Origin: Gayadomonas joobiniege G7
GTDB lineage: Bacteria; Pseudomonadota; Gammaproteobacteria; Enterobacterales; Alteromonadaceae
Assembly (NCBI RefSeq): GCF_000300815.1
Contig: NZ_AMRX01000008.1
Location: 310,001-374,000 of the forward strand
Length of the DNA: 64,000 nt
Direction of reading: 5' to 3'
A program made the translations under genes and the position numbers. This document shows, in pieces, positions 8,248 through 17,608 of the stretch. The notes under the pieces are model-generated. The model made no database searches. It was given only the letters and a program-made list of their open reading frames with translations, and was not told the origin of the DNA. Every line of letters starts with the position of its first letter. Within the stretch, counting starts at the first letter, position 1.

Positions 8248-8598
8248 ATGGCCCTAAGACACTATACCTTATTTATTTGGCTCATCCTTTGGTTGCCATT
8301 TGGCAGCCAAGCGAATATACCGATCGCTGATATCCCTTGTGCAGATGAATTGCCGCAAAATTTATCCGCTAATAACGCTGCATCAGCAGATCAAGAACAA
8401 GACAATTGCTGCGATTGGGAGTGTTGCGATGGCCAATGCAGTTGTTTGGGGCATTTTTGTAGCCCAGCGCTTTATTTAACAGGCGATAGGCTCGAGTACT
8501 GGCCAAAGTTTATCTCTCAGTTTTACCGTAAATCATTACAAGAACCAGACGAAGTCTGGCATCAGCAGCCTTATCGGCCACCCATTTTTATCTCATAA
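8248..8598 (+). CDS. Small Cys-rich exported protein upstream of a TBDT
   Basis: The frame is open from 8194, but the ATG at 8248 begins a classical signal peptide (TLFIWLILWLPFGSQA). The mature part of about 95 residues has a dense Cys cluster, DNCCDWECCDGQCSCLGHFC, that could bind metal or form disulfides. It resembles the small Cys/His periplasmic proteins found next to copper- or zinc-linked TonB receptors. I do not recognise a named family. It is followed 83 bp later by a His-rich receptor, and the intervening sequence has two short hairpins (8608-8625 and 8636-8657). A role in metal handling with that receptor is an inference. Confidence 0.65.
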   Translation: MALRHYTLFIWLILWLPFGSQANIPIADIPCADELPQNLSANNAASADQEQDNCCDWECCDGQCSCLGHFCSPALYLTGDRLEYWPKFISQFYRKSLQEPDEVWHQQPYRPPIFIS

Positions 8599-8607
8599 GC
8601 CAGATTA

Positions 8608-8657
8608 AAAATCGATAGCGATTTTAATATTAGCTAACCAGCATACATAGGCTGGTT
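8608..8657 (+). promoter_or_regulatory. Two short inverted repeats in the leader of the His-rich TBDT
   Basis: AAAATCG at 8608-8614 pairs with CGATTTT at 8619-8625. AACCAGC at 8636-8642 pairs with GCTGGTT at 8651-8657 and is followed by T-rich sequence. The first could be an operator half-site pair and the second a weak attenuator, but neither matches a motif I can name. Confidence 0.3.
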
Positions 8658-8681
8658 TGTATCATTTTGTTTGAGGTAAAA

Positions 8682-10673
8682 ATGAATCATTATTCATATA
8701 AACGGGCGGCCGTAATGCTGCTATCAATTACATCTACATTTGCGGCTCTGGCCGATGAAAATCACTCAGAACATGCTCATGATGAGCACCATAAACAGGA
8801 AGCAGAAATAGAAACCATTCAAGTACGTGCGTCACGGCTTGGACGTATTGTCACTGAGTCAGCGACTCGTATTGAGCTGATTAATGGCGAAGAAATACAA
8901 GAAAAAGCCATTATGCGGCCTGGAAATATCTCTATGTTAGTGGCTGAAACTGGCGGCGTTCGGGTGCAAACCACATCGCCTTCATTGGGCAGCGCCAATA
9001 TTCGTTTGCAGGGTTTGTATGGCCGCTATACCCAATTATTAAGTGATGGTTTACCCCTGTATGGTGGCCAAACTGCATCTATCGGTTTGTTGCAAATTCC
9101 ACCGACCGATTTAGCCAACGTTGAAATTATTAAAGGATCAGCTTCATCTTTATATGGAGGTTCAGCGCTTGGCGGGGTGATCAATTTAATTTCTCGAACG
9201 CCAAAAAATCACTTCGAAGGAGAAGTGATGGGGAACCTGACATCTAAAAATGGTCAGGATTTAACGTCTTATTTCGCCACGCCCATTTCAGATTCGTTAA
9301 AAGCTTCGTTTACCTCAGGTATCCATCATCAAAAAGAACAAGACTTAGACCATGATGGTTGGATTGATTTAGCTGGATATGAGCGTGTTAATGTACGCCC
9401 AAGGTTTTACTGGCAAGGGGAAAATGATGATAATTTGTACCTGACATTGGGTGCCATGAAAGAGCAGCGGCAAGGTGGGACACAAGGGCAAGCCGTTATG
9501 CCAGACGGCCAGTCCTATAAACAAGCACAAGATAGTTTACGCACCGATTTAGGTTTTATTTACGATAGAGCAATTGGCCAAGTGCTTAATATTAATGTTC
9601 GTGGCTCGGCAATGAAACAATCACACGATCACCAATATGGGCCTCGTTTTGAAGAGGATACGCACGAGAGTTATTTATTAGAATCGAGTGTGTCTGGTTA
9701 TAACCATGCCTTTGCGTGGGTATTTGGAGTGGCCTATCAGACCGATCAATTCAGCTCGCAACAGTATCCAGAGTTTGATTATAGCTATCAAGTGCCTGGC
9801 CTGTTTGGGCAACTGGATTATGATATCGGCGAAGCTTTGTCGCTTTCGCTAAGTGGTCGAGGCGATTGGCATAGCCAATACGGTACCCAATTTAGCCCAC
9901 GTTTGTCAGTATTATATCATCCAGAAAATTGGACCATCCGTGGTGCTTACGGTAAAGGTTTTTTTGCCCCTAGCCCTTTTATTGAAGATATTGATGAAGT
10001 GGGTTTATCCCGTTTAATGCCATTAGAAGATCTCAACGCCGAAGAGGCAACGACCGCATCGGTTGATGTGAGTTATATCGCTGGCAATGCCGAAACCAGC
10101 CTGACCTTATTTGCCTCTGACATTGAGCAGGTGACCGAGCTTGCAACGCTTGCACAGGAATCGGATTCTGGCAAACGCGTGCAATTAGTTAATACGCTAG
10201 GTGAGAGTCAAATTCGTGGTGCTGAGTTATTGTTACGTTACCGCTGGCACGATTTTAAAGTAACTGGTAGTTATTTATATACAGATGCGACTAAATTAAA
10301 CCCGTCTACAGACGGCCGAGTGCCGCTCACCCTGACACCACGTCATTCGGCTGGGGTTGTGGTTATGTGGGAAGAGCATGGCAGTCATATCGTGGGTTTT
10401 GAGTCTTATTACACAGGCACACAAAGGTTGGTTGATAACCCCTATTTGAACCAGAGCAAAGCGTATTGGCATTTAGGTTTACTCGCACAAATCACCCTTG
10501 GCCGAGTGAGTTGGTTTGTCAATGCCGAAAATCTGCTAAACGTTAGGCAAAGCAAAGAGCATTCGCTTATTTTGCCCCAACAAGCGCCGAGTGGCCGCTG
10601 GACAACAGACATTTGGTCTAGAAATGACGGTTTTACCGTTAATGCGGGTTTTAGGTTTAAATTCGACAGTTAA
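8682..10673 (+). CDS. TonB-dependent receptor with His-rich N terminus (probable metal uptake)
   Basis: An outer-membrane receptor of about 663 residues. The signal peptide ends near FAALA, and the mature protein opens with a His/Glu/Asp-rich stretch (ENHSEHAHDEHHKQ). A plug domain follows (IETIQVRASRLGR, then SANIRLQGLYGRYTQLLSDG and VEIIKGSASSLYGGSALGGVINLI), then a beta-barrel ending in FRFKFDS. The ATG at 8682 has GAGGTAAAA just upstream and is preferred over 8667. The His-rich tip and the adjacent Cys-rich small protein point to uptake of zinc, copper or a metal chelate rather than polysaccharide. This receptor is much shorter than the carbohydrate-type TBDTs later in the window. Confidence 0.88.
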   Translation: MNHYSYKRAAVMLLSITSTFAALADENHSEHAHDEHHKQEAEIETIQVRASRLGRIVTESATRIELINGEEIQEKAIMRPGNISMLVAETGGVRVQTTSPSLGSANIRLQGLYGRYTQLLSDGLPLYGGQTASIGLLQIPPTDLANVEIIKGSASSLYGGSALGGVINLISRTPKNHFEGEVMGNLTSKNGQDLTSYFATPISDSLKASFTSGIHHQKEQDLDHDGWIDLAGYERVNVRPRFYWQGENDDNLYLTLGAMKEQRQGGTQGQAVMPDGQSYKQAQDSLRTDLGFIYDRAIGQVLNINVRGSAMKQSHDHQYGPRFEEDTHESYLLESSVSGYNHAFAWVFGVAYQTDQFSSQQYPEFDYSYQVPGLFGQLDYDIGEALSLSLSGRGDWHSQYGTQFSPRLSVLYHPENWTIRGAYGKGFFAPSPFIEDIDEVGLSRLMPLEDLNAEEATTASVDVSYIAGNAETSLTLFASDIEQVTELATLAQESDSGKRVQLVNTLGESQIRGAELLLRYRWHDFKVTGSYLYTDATKLNPSTDGRVPLTLTPRHSAGVVVMWEEHGSHIVGFESYYTGTQRLVDNPYLNQSKAYWHLGLLAQITLGRVSWFVNAENLLNVRQSKEHSLILPQQAPSGRWTTDIWSRNDGFTVNAGFRFKFDS

Positions 10674-10682
10674 TGGCAAATC

Positions 10683-10719
10683 ATTACCATCGCTTGTGTC
10701 TTTGAGTGGTGGTAATTTT
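10683..10719 (+). terminator. Hairpin after the His-rich TBDT
   Basis: ATTACCATCGCT (10683-10694) pairs with AGTGGTGGTAAT (10705-10716), a 12-bp stem with two G-U pairs, followed by TTT. It lies just past the receptor stop codon and is a plausible intrinsic terminator. Confidence 0.5.
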
Positions 10720-10820
10720 GCAAACAACGCCTACGCTTAATAAAACTTTAATAAAATATTCGTTGGCAGGCATGGCAATTGCTTATTAAAGTGGAAGCAT
10801 AAAGGGCAGAGGACGAATAC

Positions 10821-13800
10821 ATGACCATTACAGTTGGCATTACGCACCATACGGAATACACCTACGATAAGAACATTCAGCTGGACCCGCACCTATTTCG
10901 ATTACGACCTGCACCACATTGTCGCACTCCAATAAAAAGTTACTCGTTAAAAATATTCCCACAAGATCATTTTATTAATTGGCAACAGGATCCGTTTGGA
11001 AATTATTTAGCACGTGTGGTTTTTCCAGAAAAAACCGATAAATTTTATTTCACAGTCGATTTAGTTGCAGAGATGACGGTGATTAATCCGTTTGACTTTT
11101 TTTTAGAGAGTTATGCCGAAAAATTTCCTTTTAGTTATCCAGACCGATTAGCAAAAGATTTATCACCCTATTTAGAAACTCTGCCCGTGTCAGAGACCTT
11201 TGCTGAGTGGATTGCTAGCCAAACGCCTGAAAAACCTGTCTCTACAATCGATTTTATTGTTGCGGTGAATCAATTTGTATATCAAAAAATTGAATATGGT
11301 ATTCGAATGGAACCTGGTGTGCAAACGGTTGATGAAACAATCAAAAAACAGTCAGGTTCATGTCGGGATTCTGCTTGGTTATTGGTTCAGTTGTGTCGTA
11401 ACCTAGGATTAGCGGCTCGTTTTGTTTCTGGGTATCTGGTTCAACTAGCGCCTGACGAAAAATCTCTAGATGGGCCGAGTGGTCCCGAAGAGGATTTTAC
11501 CGATCTGCATGCCTGGACCGAAGTTTATGTACCCGGGGCCGGTTGGATAGGGCTAGATCCGACCTCAGGCTTGTTTGCCGGTGAAGGTCATATTCCGCTT
11601 GCTTGTACCCCTGAGCCCAGCACGGCAGCGCCTGTTACCGGAGCTTTAGAAGAATGTAAAACGATAGATTTTAATTTTGCCAATAAGGTTACTCGCGTAC
11701 ATGAGATGCCTCGCGTAACTAAACCTTACTCTGAAGCGCAATGGAGTGAAATTAACCAATTAGGTCAATCGGTTGATCAAGCATTGAGCCAGCATCAAAT
11801 AGAGCTAACTATGGGGGGGGAACCAACCTTCATCTCAATTGATGACATGGAAAGTGCTCAGTGGAACACAGCAGCCGATGGTAAAGACAAGCGTAGACTC
11901 GCTCATCAATTGTTTTTAAAAATGCAGGACGAGTTTAGCTATGGCGGTATTCGACATTATGGGCAAGGTAAATGGTACCCAGGCGAGCCACTACCCAGAT
12001 GGCAATACGCCTGTTACTGGCGCAAAGATGGTCATAAGTTATGGCACGATAATAGTCTGCTCGCTGATTTAAACAAAGCAACCAACTATAGCGAAAAAGA
12101 CGCAAAATTATTTACCGAGGCTTTAGTTGGACAGTTAGGTTTAAATCAAAAGGTGATCACCACAGCGTATGAAGATGTTTTATATCATTTATGGCAAGAA
12201 GGCGCTTTGCCAATAGATCCATCACCGGATGAACCTGAACTATTGCAAGCCATGACCAGAGCGGGTTTTTTAAAAAAACTAGAGCGTGGGTTAGACAAAG
12301 CAGCCGGATACGTGATCCCGCTGCAAATTGAACAGGGCCGATGGGAGTCTTGTGTATGGCAGTTTAAACGCCAACATTGTTTTTTACTACCGGGTGATTC
12401 GCCACTCGGTTATCGTTTGCCGTTAGACAGCTTAACCGGTACTTTAGCTTTTATTGAGCGGGATTTAAGCGACATTCCGGCTACTTTGAGTAGCCAGACG
12501 AGCAAAGCGTTTAAACAAAAACAATCAGGACGGGTGGTTGAGTCAGTTATTAAAACAGCCATGGCCATTGAAGCCAGAGACGGCCATATCTATATATTTA
12601 TGCCACCGTTAAGTCACGCTGAAGACTATTGTAAACTGCTCAATGCTATTGAAGCGGTTGCTGACACATTGGCTATGCCGGTTGTGATTGAAGGTTATTC
12701 GCCACCTGGTGATCCAAGAATAGAAAAATTTGCGGTTACTCCAGATCCAGGTGTAATAGAGGTTAATATTCACCCGTCGGTGAGTTGGACTGAACTGGTG
12801 AAAAAAACAGAAGTCCTCTACGCGCTGGCAAAAACTTGTCGCTTAGGCACAGATAAATTTATGATAGATGGCCGTCACACAGGAACGGGCGGCGGTAATC
12901 ATGTCACTATGGGTGCGAGTAGCCCTCTGCAAAGCCCATTTTTACGTCGGCCAGACGTCTTGCGCAGTTTTATTACCTACTGGCAGCATCATCCAGGGTT
13001 ATCCTATTTATTTTCTGGTTTGTTTATCGGCCCAACCAGTCAAGCCCCCAGAGTTGATGAAGCCAGGGATGAATTGTTATACGAATTAGAAATTGCATTC
13101 GCCCAAATGCCGAGTGGAGAAAGCCCACAACCTTGGTTAGTTGACCGGTTATTGCGTAATTTGCTGGTTGATTTAACTGGCAATACACATAGAGCCGAAT
13201 TTTGTATTGATAAGCTCTATTCTCCTGATTCGGCCAGCGGTCGGCTTGGCATAGTTGAGTTTAGAGGATTCGAAATGCCGCCCCATGAGCGCATGAGTAT
13301 GTTGCAAATGCTGCTATTAAGAACCTTATTAGTTTGGTTTTGGCAACAACCTTACCATAAGCCGCTGGTGCGTTGGGGAACTGAGTTACACGATAAATTT
13401 TTATTGCCCGACTTTGTTAAACAGGACATTGCCGAGGTATGCAAAGATCTGCAAGAAGCGGGATATCCGGTTAAACTAAGTTGGTTTGAGCCATTTTTTG
13501 AGTTTAGGTTTCCTCGCTGTGGGTTTAAAAAAATTGAAGGGATCGAGCTTGAACTTAGAACCGCGATCGAGCCTTGGCATGTATTAGGTGAAGAATCGAC
13601 GAGTTCAGGGACTTCTCGTTATGTTGATTCATCGCTTGAGCGGGTGCAAATTAAAGTATCTGGTTTGGTAGGCGAGCGTTATATAGTGACCTGTAATGGT
13701 CGCCGCGTGCCAATGAAAACAGTATCAGACAAAGGCACTATGGTGGCTGGAGTGCGTTTTCGGGCGTGGCAACCTGCTAGCGCTTTGCATCCGACGATAG

Positions 13801-14150
13801 GGGTGCATGCACCTTTGATTTTTGATCTATACGATAGTTGGGCCGGTCGCTCTGTGGGCGGTTTTACCTATCATGTTGCGCACCCAGGAGGGCGAAGTTT
13901 TGCCACCTTGCCTATTAATGCATTTGAAGCCGAAGGGCGTCGCCTTGCAAGATTTTGGGATCATGGTCATAGCCCAAATACTCAGCACCAATTAAACCAA
14001 TATAAGGACACGAGTTGGCAGCCAAACCAAATGCAATATGTATGCGTCGACCATGAACCTCTTGTTGATTTTGTATTACCAGCGGAAGAAGCGCCCAATT
14101 ACGAGTATCCCAATACTTTAGATTTACGTCGCAAAATACACTTTAAATAA
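10821..14150 (+). CDS. Transglutaminase-like domain fused to DUF2126 (large amidoligase-cassette protein)
   Basis: A 1109-residue cytoplasmic-type protein. Residues 1-260 are a transglutaminase-like module (bacterial N-terminal domain VGITHHTEYTYD, then the core) with the catalytic triad visible: C181 in GSCRDSAW, H230 in LHAWTEVYV and D246 in GLDPTSG. The rest, about 300-1100, is a DUF2126-type region containing LTMGGEPTFISIDD and MIDGRHTGTGGGNHVTMG. This is gene one of a five-gene cassette that comparative-genomics work on ATP-grasp amidoligases linked to synthesis or modification of peptides. The next gene begins 26 bp downstream. What is cleaved or transferred is unknown; no signal peptide is seen. 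Confidence 0.88.
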   Translation: MTITVGITHHTEYTYDKNIQLDPHLFRLRPAPHCRTPIKSYSLKIFPQDHFINWQQDPFGNYLARVVFPEKTDKFYFTVDLVAEMTVINPFDFFLESYAEKFPFSYPDRLAKDLSPYLETLPVSETFAEWIASQTPEKPVSTIDFIVAVNQFVYQKIEYGIRMEPGVQTVDETIKKQSGSCRDSAWLLVQLCRNLGLAARFVSGYLVQLAPDEKSLDGPSGPEEDFTDLHAWTEVYVPGAGWIGLDPTSGLFAGEGHIPLACTPEPSTAAPVTGALEECKTIDFNFANKVTRVHEMPRVTKPYSEAQWSEINQLGQSVDQALSQHQIELTMGGEPTFISIDDMESAQWNTAADGKDKRRLAHQLFLKMQDEFSYGGIRHYGQGKWYPGEPLPRWQYACYWRKDGHKLWHDNSLLADLNKATNYSEKDAKLFTEALVGQLGLNQKVITTAYEDVLYHLWQEGALPIDPSPDEPELLQAMTRAGFLKKLERGLDKAAGYVIPLQIEQGRWESCVWQFKRQHCFLLPGDSPLGYRLPLDSLTGTLAFIERDLSDIPATLSSQTSKAFKQKQSGRVVESVIKTAMAIEARDGHIYIFMPPLSHAEDYCKLLNAIEAVADTLAMPVVIEGYSPPGDPRIEKFAVTPDPGVIEVNIHPSVSWTELVKKTEVLYALAKTCRLGTDKFMIDGRHTGTGGGNHVTMGASSPLQSPFLRRPDVLRSFITYWQHHPGLSYLFSGLFIGPTSQAPRVDEARDELLYELEIAFAQMPSGESPQPWLVDRLLRNLLVDLTGNTHRAEFCIDKLYSPDSASGRLGIVEFRGFEMPPHERMSMLQMLLLRTLLVWFWQQPYHKPLVRWGTELHDKFLLPDFVKQDIAEVCKDLQEAGYPVKLSWFEPFFEFRFPRCGFKKIEGIELELRTAIEPWHVLGEESTSSGTSRYVDSSLERVQIKVSGLVGERYIVTCNGRRVPMKTVSDKGTMVAGVRFRAWQPASALHPTIGVHAPLIFDLYDSWAGRSVGGFTYHVAHPGGRSFATLPINAFEAEGRRLARFWDHGHSPNTQHQLNQYKDTSWQPNQMQYVCVDHEPLVDFVLPAEEAPNYEYPNTLDLRRKIHFK

Positions 14151-14175
14151 ATAGCATATATACTGAGGTATATCT

Positions 14176-16710
14176 TTGTACTACAGCGAATCACATAATA
14201 TGTTGCAAATGCCAGAGTGGCTGTCTGAATATTTAAACGGGTCACATCAACATGATGAAGTTGAACACCACTGCGGCGGTGATACTCGGCATTGGGATGA
14301 TTTATTTGCCCGACTTGCAAACTTGAGCGAAAAAGACATTCATTTACGCAGTAATGAGATTAAACGTTTACTGCAAGACAGCGGCGTGACACAAGCAGAT
14401 ACTCAAGAGTTAAACTGGCGTTTAGACCCGCTGCCCTTAATGCTATCTGAAGCTGATTGGAAAATTATTAAAAAAGGCGTTAGCCAGCGCCTTAAATTGT
14501 TCAACTTAATCGCTGATGATCTATATGGCGAGCAAAAATTAATTCACGAAGGGACGATAAGTGCTGCGCATTTGCATGCATCAGATGAATACACCCGTGA
14601 ATGTTTCAGCCTTTCACATAAACAGGTGAAAGTGACCTTACTTGCAGTAGATTTGTACCGAGACCGGCAAGGTCAATTCAGGGTATTGCAAGATCATATT
14701 CAAAAGCCGCAGGGGTTGGGGTTGTTATTAGAAAACCGCGTGATCGCACGGCGCGTGATGAGCGATGAGTTTTCTGAATGCAATGTCCAGCGTATTGCTG
14801 ACTTTTTTAATCGTTTTCAGCGGTGCATTAATGACTCGACTCCGGGCAGTTTAGATCCTCGTGTCGTGGTGCTTAGCAAAGGGCCTGAAGATGTATATTA
14901 TTCTGAGCAAGCCTTTTTGGCCGCCTATATGGGATATACCTTGGTGCGCAGCGCGGATTTAACCGTGCGCAAAGGCAAAGTTTGGTTAAAGTCTTTAAAG
15001 GGGTTAAAAAAAGTTGATCTCATTGTCCGTTGGATGGCTGATTCTCAATTAGATTCGCTTGAGCAAAACGATTATTCAATTGATGGCATACCTGGCCTCT
15101 TGCATGCTTACCGCAGTAAAAATGTTGAGCTGATTAATCCGGTCGGTAGCGGTGTATTAGAGTGCCCCAGCGTGACCAGCAACATTAAAACCATTGCTGA
15201 TAAGTGGTTGCAAGAGCCTTTGATCTTGCAAGAAAGCTCAATCGTTGCCGCAACTGACCCCGCAGCCGAAACTTTACATAATGATCCGAGTGGTTTTGAA
15301 TTGTACAACTATGCCGATAGCCAGTTTAAGCTTGATGGTGATAGTCAAGCAGGGCAGATTCAAGAAGCGCTGGCAAGCAACAATCATATGTATTATTTCC
15401 GCGAGAAACCTGAATATAGTAGTGCACCTTTTTGGGACAAGCAGGCGCTTGTTGCTCGGCCAATAAAAATTCGATGTTTTGCACTCGCGTCCGCTGATGG
15501 GATTAGTGTGCTTCCTTCTGCGCTTTGTTTAGTTGCCGGAAAATCAGAGACTGAAAATTGGATTAAAGATACATGGGTGACCTCTGCCGATCCTCAGCAT
15601 ACGAGCGTGATAAAACGAAAATCCGTACCGACAATGGCGGATCTTGCTTTGTTAGATGGTGTTATTCCGTCACGTACGGCTGAAAATCTTTTTTGGCTTG
15701 GTCGATATTTGGAGCGAGGCGAGAATACAGTGCGTATGTTACGGTTATTGATTGACCGTTATACAGAATTTTCGGTTTACCCCGATAGCAATAATAAAAA
15801 AATTGTTACCCGTTTAGTCTCGGCAGCGGTAAATCAGGCGATTGTTTTTCCATACAATAAATATCAGTTTGTTGAAGATTCATTGGTCTCCCATATACCG
15901 CGCGAAATTACCGCTAACATTTTGTGTGACAATCAGCATGCAGGGAGTTTATTAAACACGATAAAGGCTTTAGTTAACAGCGCATTACAGGTACGTGACC
16001 TGTTGTCTGCTGATAGTTGGCGAATGATCGACGATATTCGCGATCAGATAAAACGTATTGAGCGTTTACCAACCGGTTTTTCCACTCGTGTAATGCAAGC
16101 GATTGCCGATCAGGTCATTTCGAGTTTAATGGCCTTTAATGGTTCAATCGCCGATGTCATGGCTGACAATAATGGTTGGTTTATGCTGGATATAGGTCGT
16201 CGAGTTGAACGCAGCACTCAACTAGTGCAAGTTAGCAGTGCACTCCTAACTGAGCAACTAAGTGATACAGAACAATTAAATATGCTTGAAGCTGTTTTGA
16301 TTAGCCAAGTGAGTTTAATTACCCACAAGCGACGTTATCGCATGTATCAGAGTATAGAAACTGGATTGGAACTTTTGTTATTAGATGCACAGTATCCCAG
16401 ATCTTTATTGTATCAACTTGAGCATCTTGATCACTTATGCCAATTACTGCCGTCATCTAAGGATAACGGAAGATACGAAGCACATCGAAAACTGTTGTTA
16501 AAAATGAGAACCTTGTGTCACCTTGCAGAAGCGCCACAATTGGCCGTTGCTGAGCAAAAAAATCGAATTGAATTAAATAAAGCAATGCAGCAAATATTCC
16601 AGTTGCTTGAACAGTTTTCTGAAGTATTAACTGTACAATATTTTTCTCACACTAAACCTGCGGTATCTCTCAATTCCAATATAGGGAGCATAGAGCGTAG
16701 TGAAGTATAA
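14176..16710 (+). CDS. Circularly permuted ATP-grasp (DUF404/407) fused to alpha-E domain (DUF403)
   Basis: An 844-residue fusion. Residues about 70-490 form the circularly permuted ATP-grasp module (LPLMLSEADWKIIKKGVSQR, DLYGEQKLI, LQDHIQKPQGLG, VVLSKGPEDVYYSEQAFLA). Residues about 500-830 form the alpha-helical alpha-E domain (SRTAENLFWLGRYLERGENT). Usually these are separate genes, as at 17609 and 19063. The start is taken as TTG at 14176 because GAGG lies seven bases upstream; the first in-frame ATG at 14200 has no comparable site. The next gene overlaps its end by 11 bp. The ATP-grasp part is expected to form an amide or peptide bond; the acceptor is unknown. Confidence 0.87.
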   Translation: MYYSESHNMLQMPEWLSEYLNGSHQHDEVEHHCGGDTRHWDDLFARLANLSEKDIHLRSNEIKRLLQDSGVTQADTQELNWRLDPLPLMLSEADWKIIKKGVSQRLKLFNLIADDLYGEQKLIHEGTISAAHLHASDEYTRECFSLSHKQVKVTLLAVDLYRDRQGQFRVLQDHIQKPQGLGLLLENRVIARRVMSDEFSECNVQRIADFFNRFQRCINDSTPGSLDPRVVVLSKGPEDVYYSEQAFLAAYMGYTLVRSADLTVRKGKVWLKSLKGLKKVDLIVRWMADSQLDSLEQNDYSIDGIPGLLHAYRSKNVELINPVGSGVLECPSVTSNIKTIADKWLQEPLILQESSIVAATDPAAETLHNDPSGFELYNYADSQFKLDGDSQAGQIQEALASNNHMYYFREKPEYSSAPFWDKQALVARPIKIRCFALASADGISVLPSALCLVAGKSETENWIKDTWVTSADPQHTSVIKRKSVPTMADLALLDGVIPSRTAENLFWLGRYLERGENTVRMLRLLIDRYTEFSVYPDSNNKKIVTRLVSAAVNQAIVFPYNKYQFVEDSLVSHIPREITANILCDNQHAGSLLNTIKALVNSALQVRDLLSADSWRMIDDIRDQIKRIERLPTGFSTRVMQAIADQVISSLMAFNGSIADVMADNNGWFMLDIGRRVERSTQLVQVSSALLTEQLSDTEQLNMLEAVLISQVSLITHKRRYRMYQSIETGLELLLLDAQYPRSLLYQLEHLDHLCQLLPSSKDNGRYEAHRKLLLKMRTLCHLAEAPQLAVAEQKNRIELNKAMQQIFQLLEQFSEVLTVQYFSHTKPAVSLNSNIGSIERSEV

Positions 16711-17581
16711 AGTTAAACACACGACTCACTATCAATATAGTGAAGCAGTTAGTCTGTGCCAAAATCAGGCTCGCTTAAAACCTATAAGTAATCAGCGGCA
16801 AACCTGTTTGAGCCATTGTATTCGCACTCAACCAGAAGCGGATTACCTTGATTATTTTATCGATTATTTTGGTAATCAGGCGACTGTTTTTGAAATTTCG
16901 ACTCAACATGACGAGTTAATAGTGACAGCTGAAAGTGAAGTTGAAATTTTTGAGTTCAGAGAAAGGCAACTTTTTTTATCAGAAGAAGCCTGGGAATCTG
17001 TCGCACTGAAAATTCAATTAGCTGATACGCCCGAGTTATTATCAACGATCGAATTTGCACAAGCTTCAGAGTTTACGCCTGTCAGTGCAGATATTCATGC
17101 TTATGCTTGCCAATCTTTTTTGCCTGGGCGCGCATTAATTAGTGCTACGAAAGACCTTATGGCACGAATTTTTAATGACTTTCAATACGAATCTGGTTTT
17201 ACCACTATTAGCACACCGTTAAGTGAAGTTTTTGCACATAAAAAGGGCGTTTGCCAAGATTTTGCACATTTTGCGCTCGCCTGTTTGCGTAGCTTGGGAA
17301 TTCCTGGACGTTACGTAAGTGGTTACATAGAAACCCTGCCACCAGAAGGTCAAGAAAAACTGGAAGGTGCGGATGCAACACATGCTTGGTTTGCGGTTTA
17401 TGTTCCTGATTTAGGTTGGGTTGATTTTGACCCAACCAACAATGTTATGCCCGAAACACAACATATTACGTTGGCTGTTGGGCGAGACTTTGCTGATGTG
17501 ACTCCGCTCAAAGGTATCGTGTTTGGGGGGGGCATGCACCAATTATCCGTTGCAGTCGATATGAATCGGATTGAGGAATAA
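16700..17581 (+). CDS. Transglutaminase family protein
   Basis: A 293-residue stand-alone transglutaminase-like protein: the bacterial N-terminal beta domain (VKHTTHYQYSEAVSLCQNQARL) followed by the Cys-His-Asp core. Catalytic residues are C185 in KGVCQDFAHF, H228 in THAWFAVYV and D244 in WVDFDPTNN. The frame starts with GTG at 16700, overlapping the previous gene by 11 bp, so translational coupling is likely. Such proteins usually act as peptidases or amidases rather than crosslinkers, and may release or transfer the product of the ATP-grasp enzymes. It is gene three of the cassette and ends 27 bp before the next gene. Confidence 0.9.
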   Translation: MKYKVKHTTHYQYSEAVSLCQNQARLKPISNQRQTCLSHCIRTQPEADYLDYFIDYFGNQATVFEISTQHDELIVTAESEVEIFEFRERQLFLSEEAWESVALKIQLADTPELLSTIEFAQASEFTPVSADIHAYACQSFLPGRALISATKDLMARIFNDFQYESGFTTISTPLSEVFAHKKGVCQDFAHFALACLRSLGIPGRYVSGYIETLPPEGQEKLEGADATHAWFAVYVPDLGWVDFDPTNNVMPETQHITLAVGRDFADVTPLKGIVFGGGMHQLSVAVDMNRIEE

Positions 17582-17608
17582 AAATACTTTAATTGGAAGG
17601 AGACAGCC

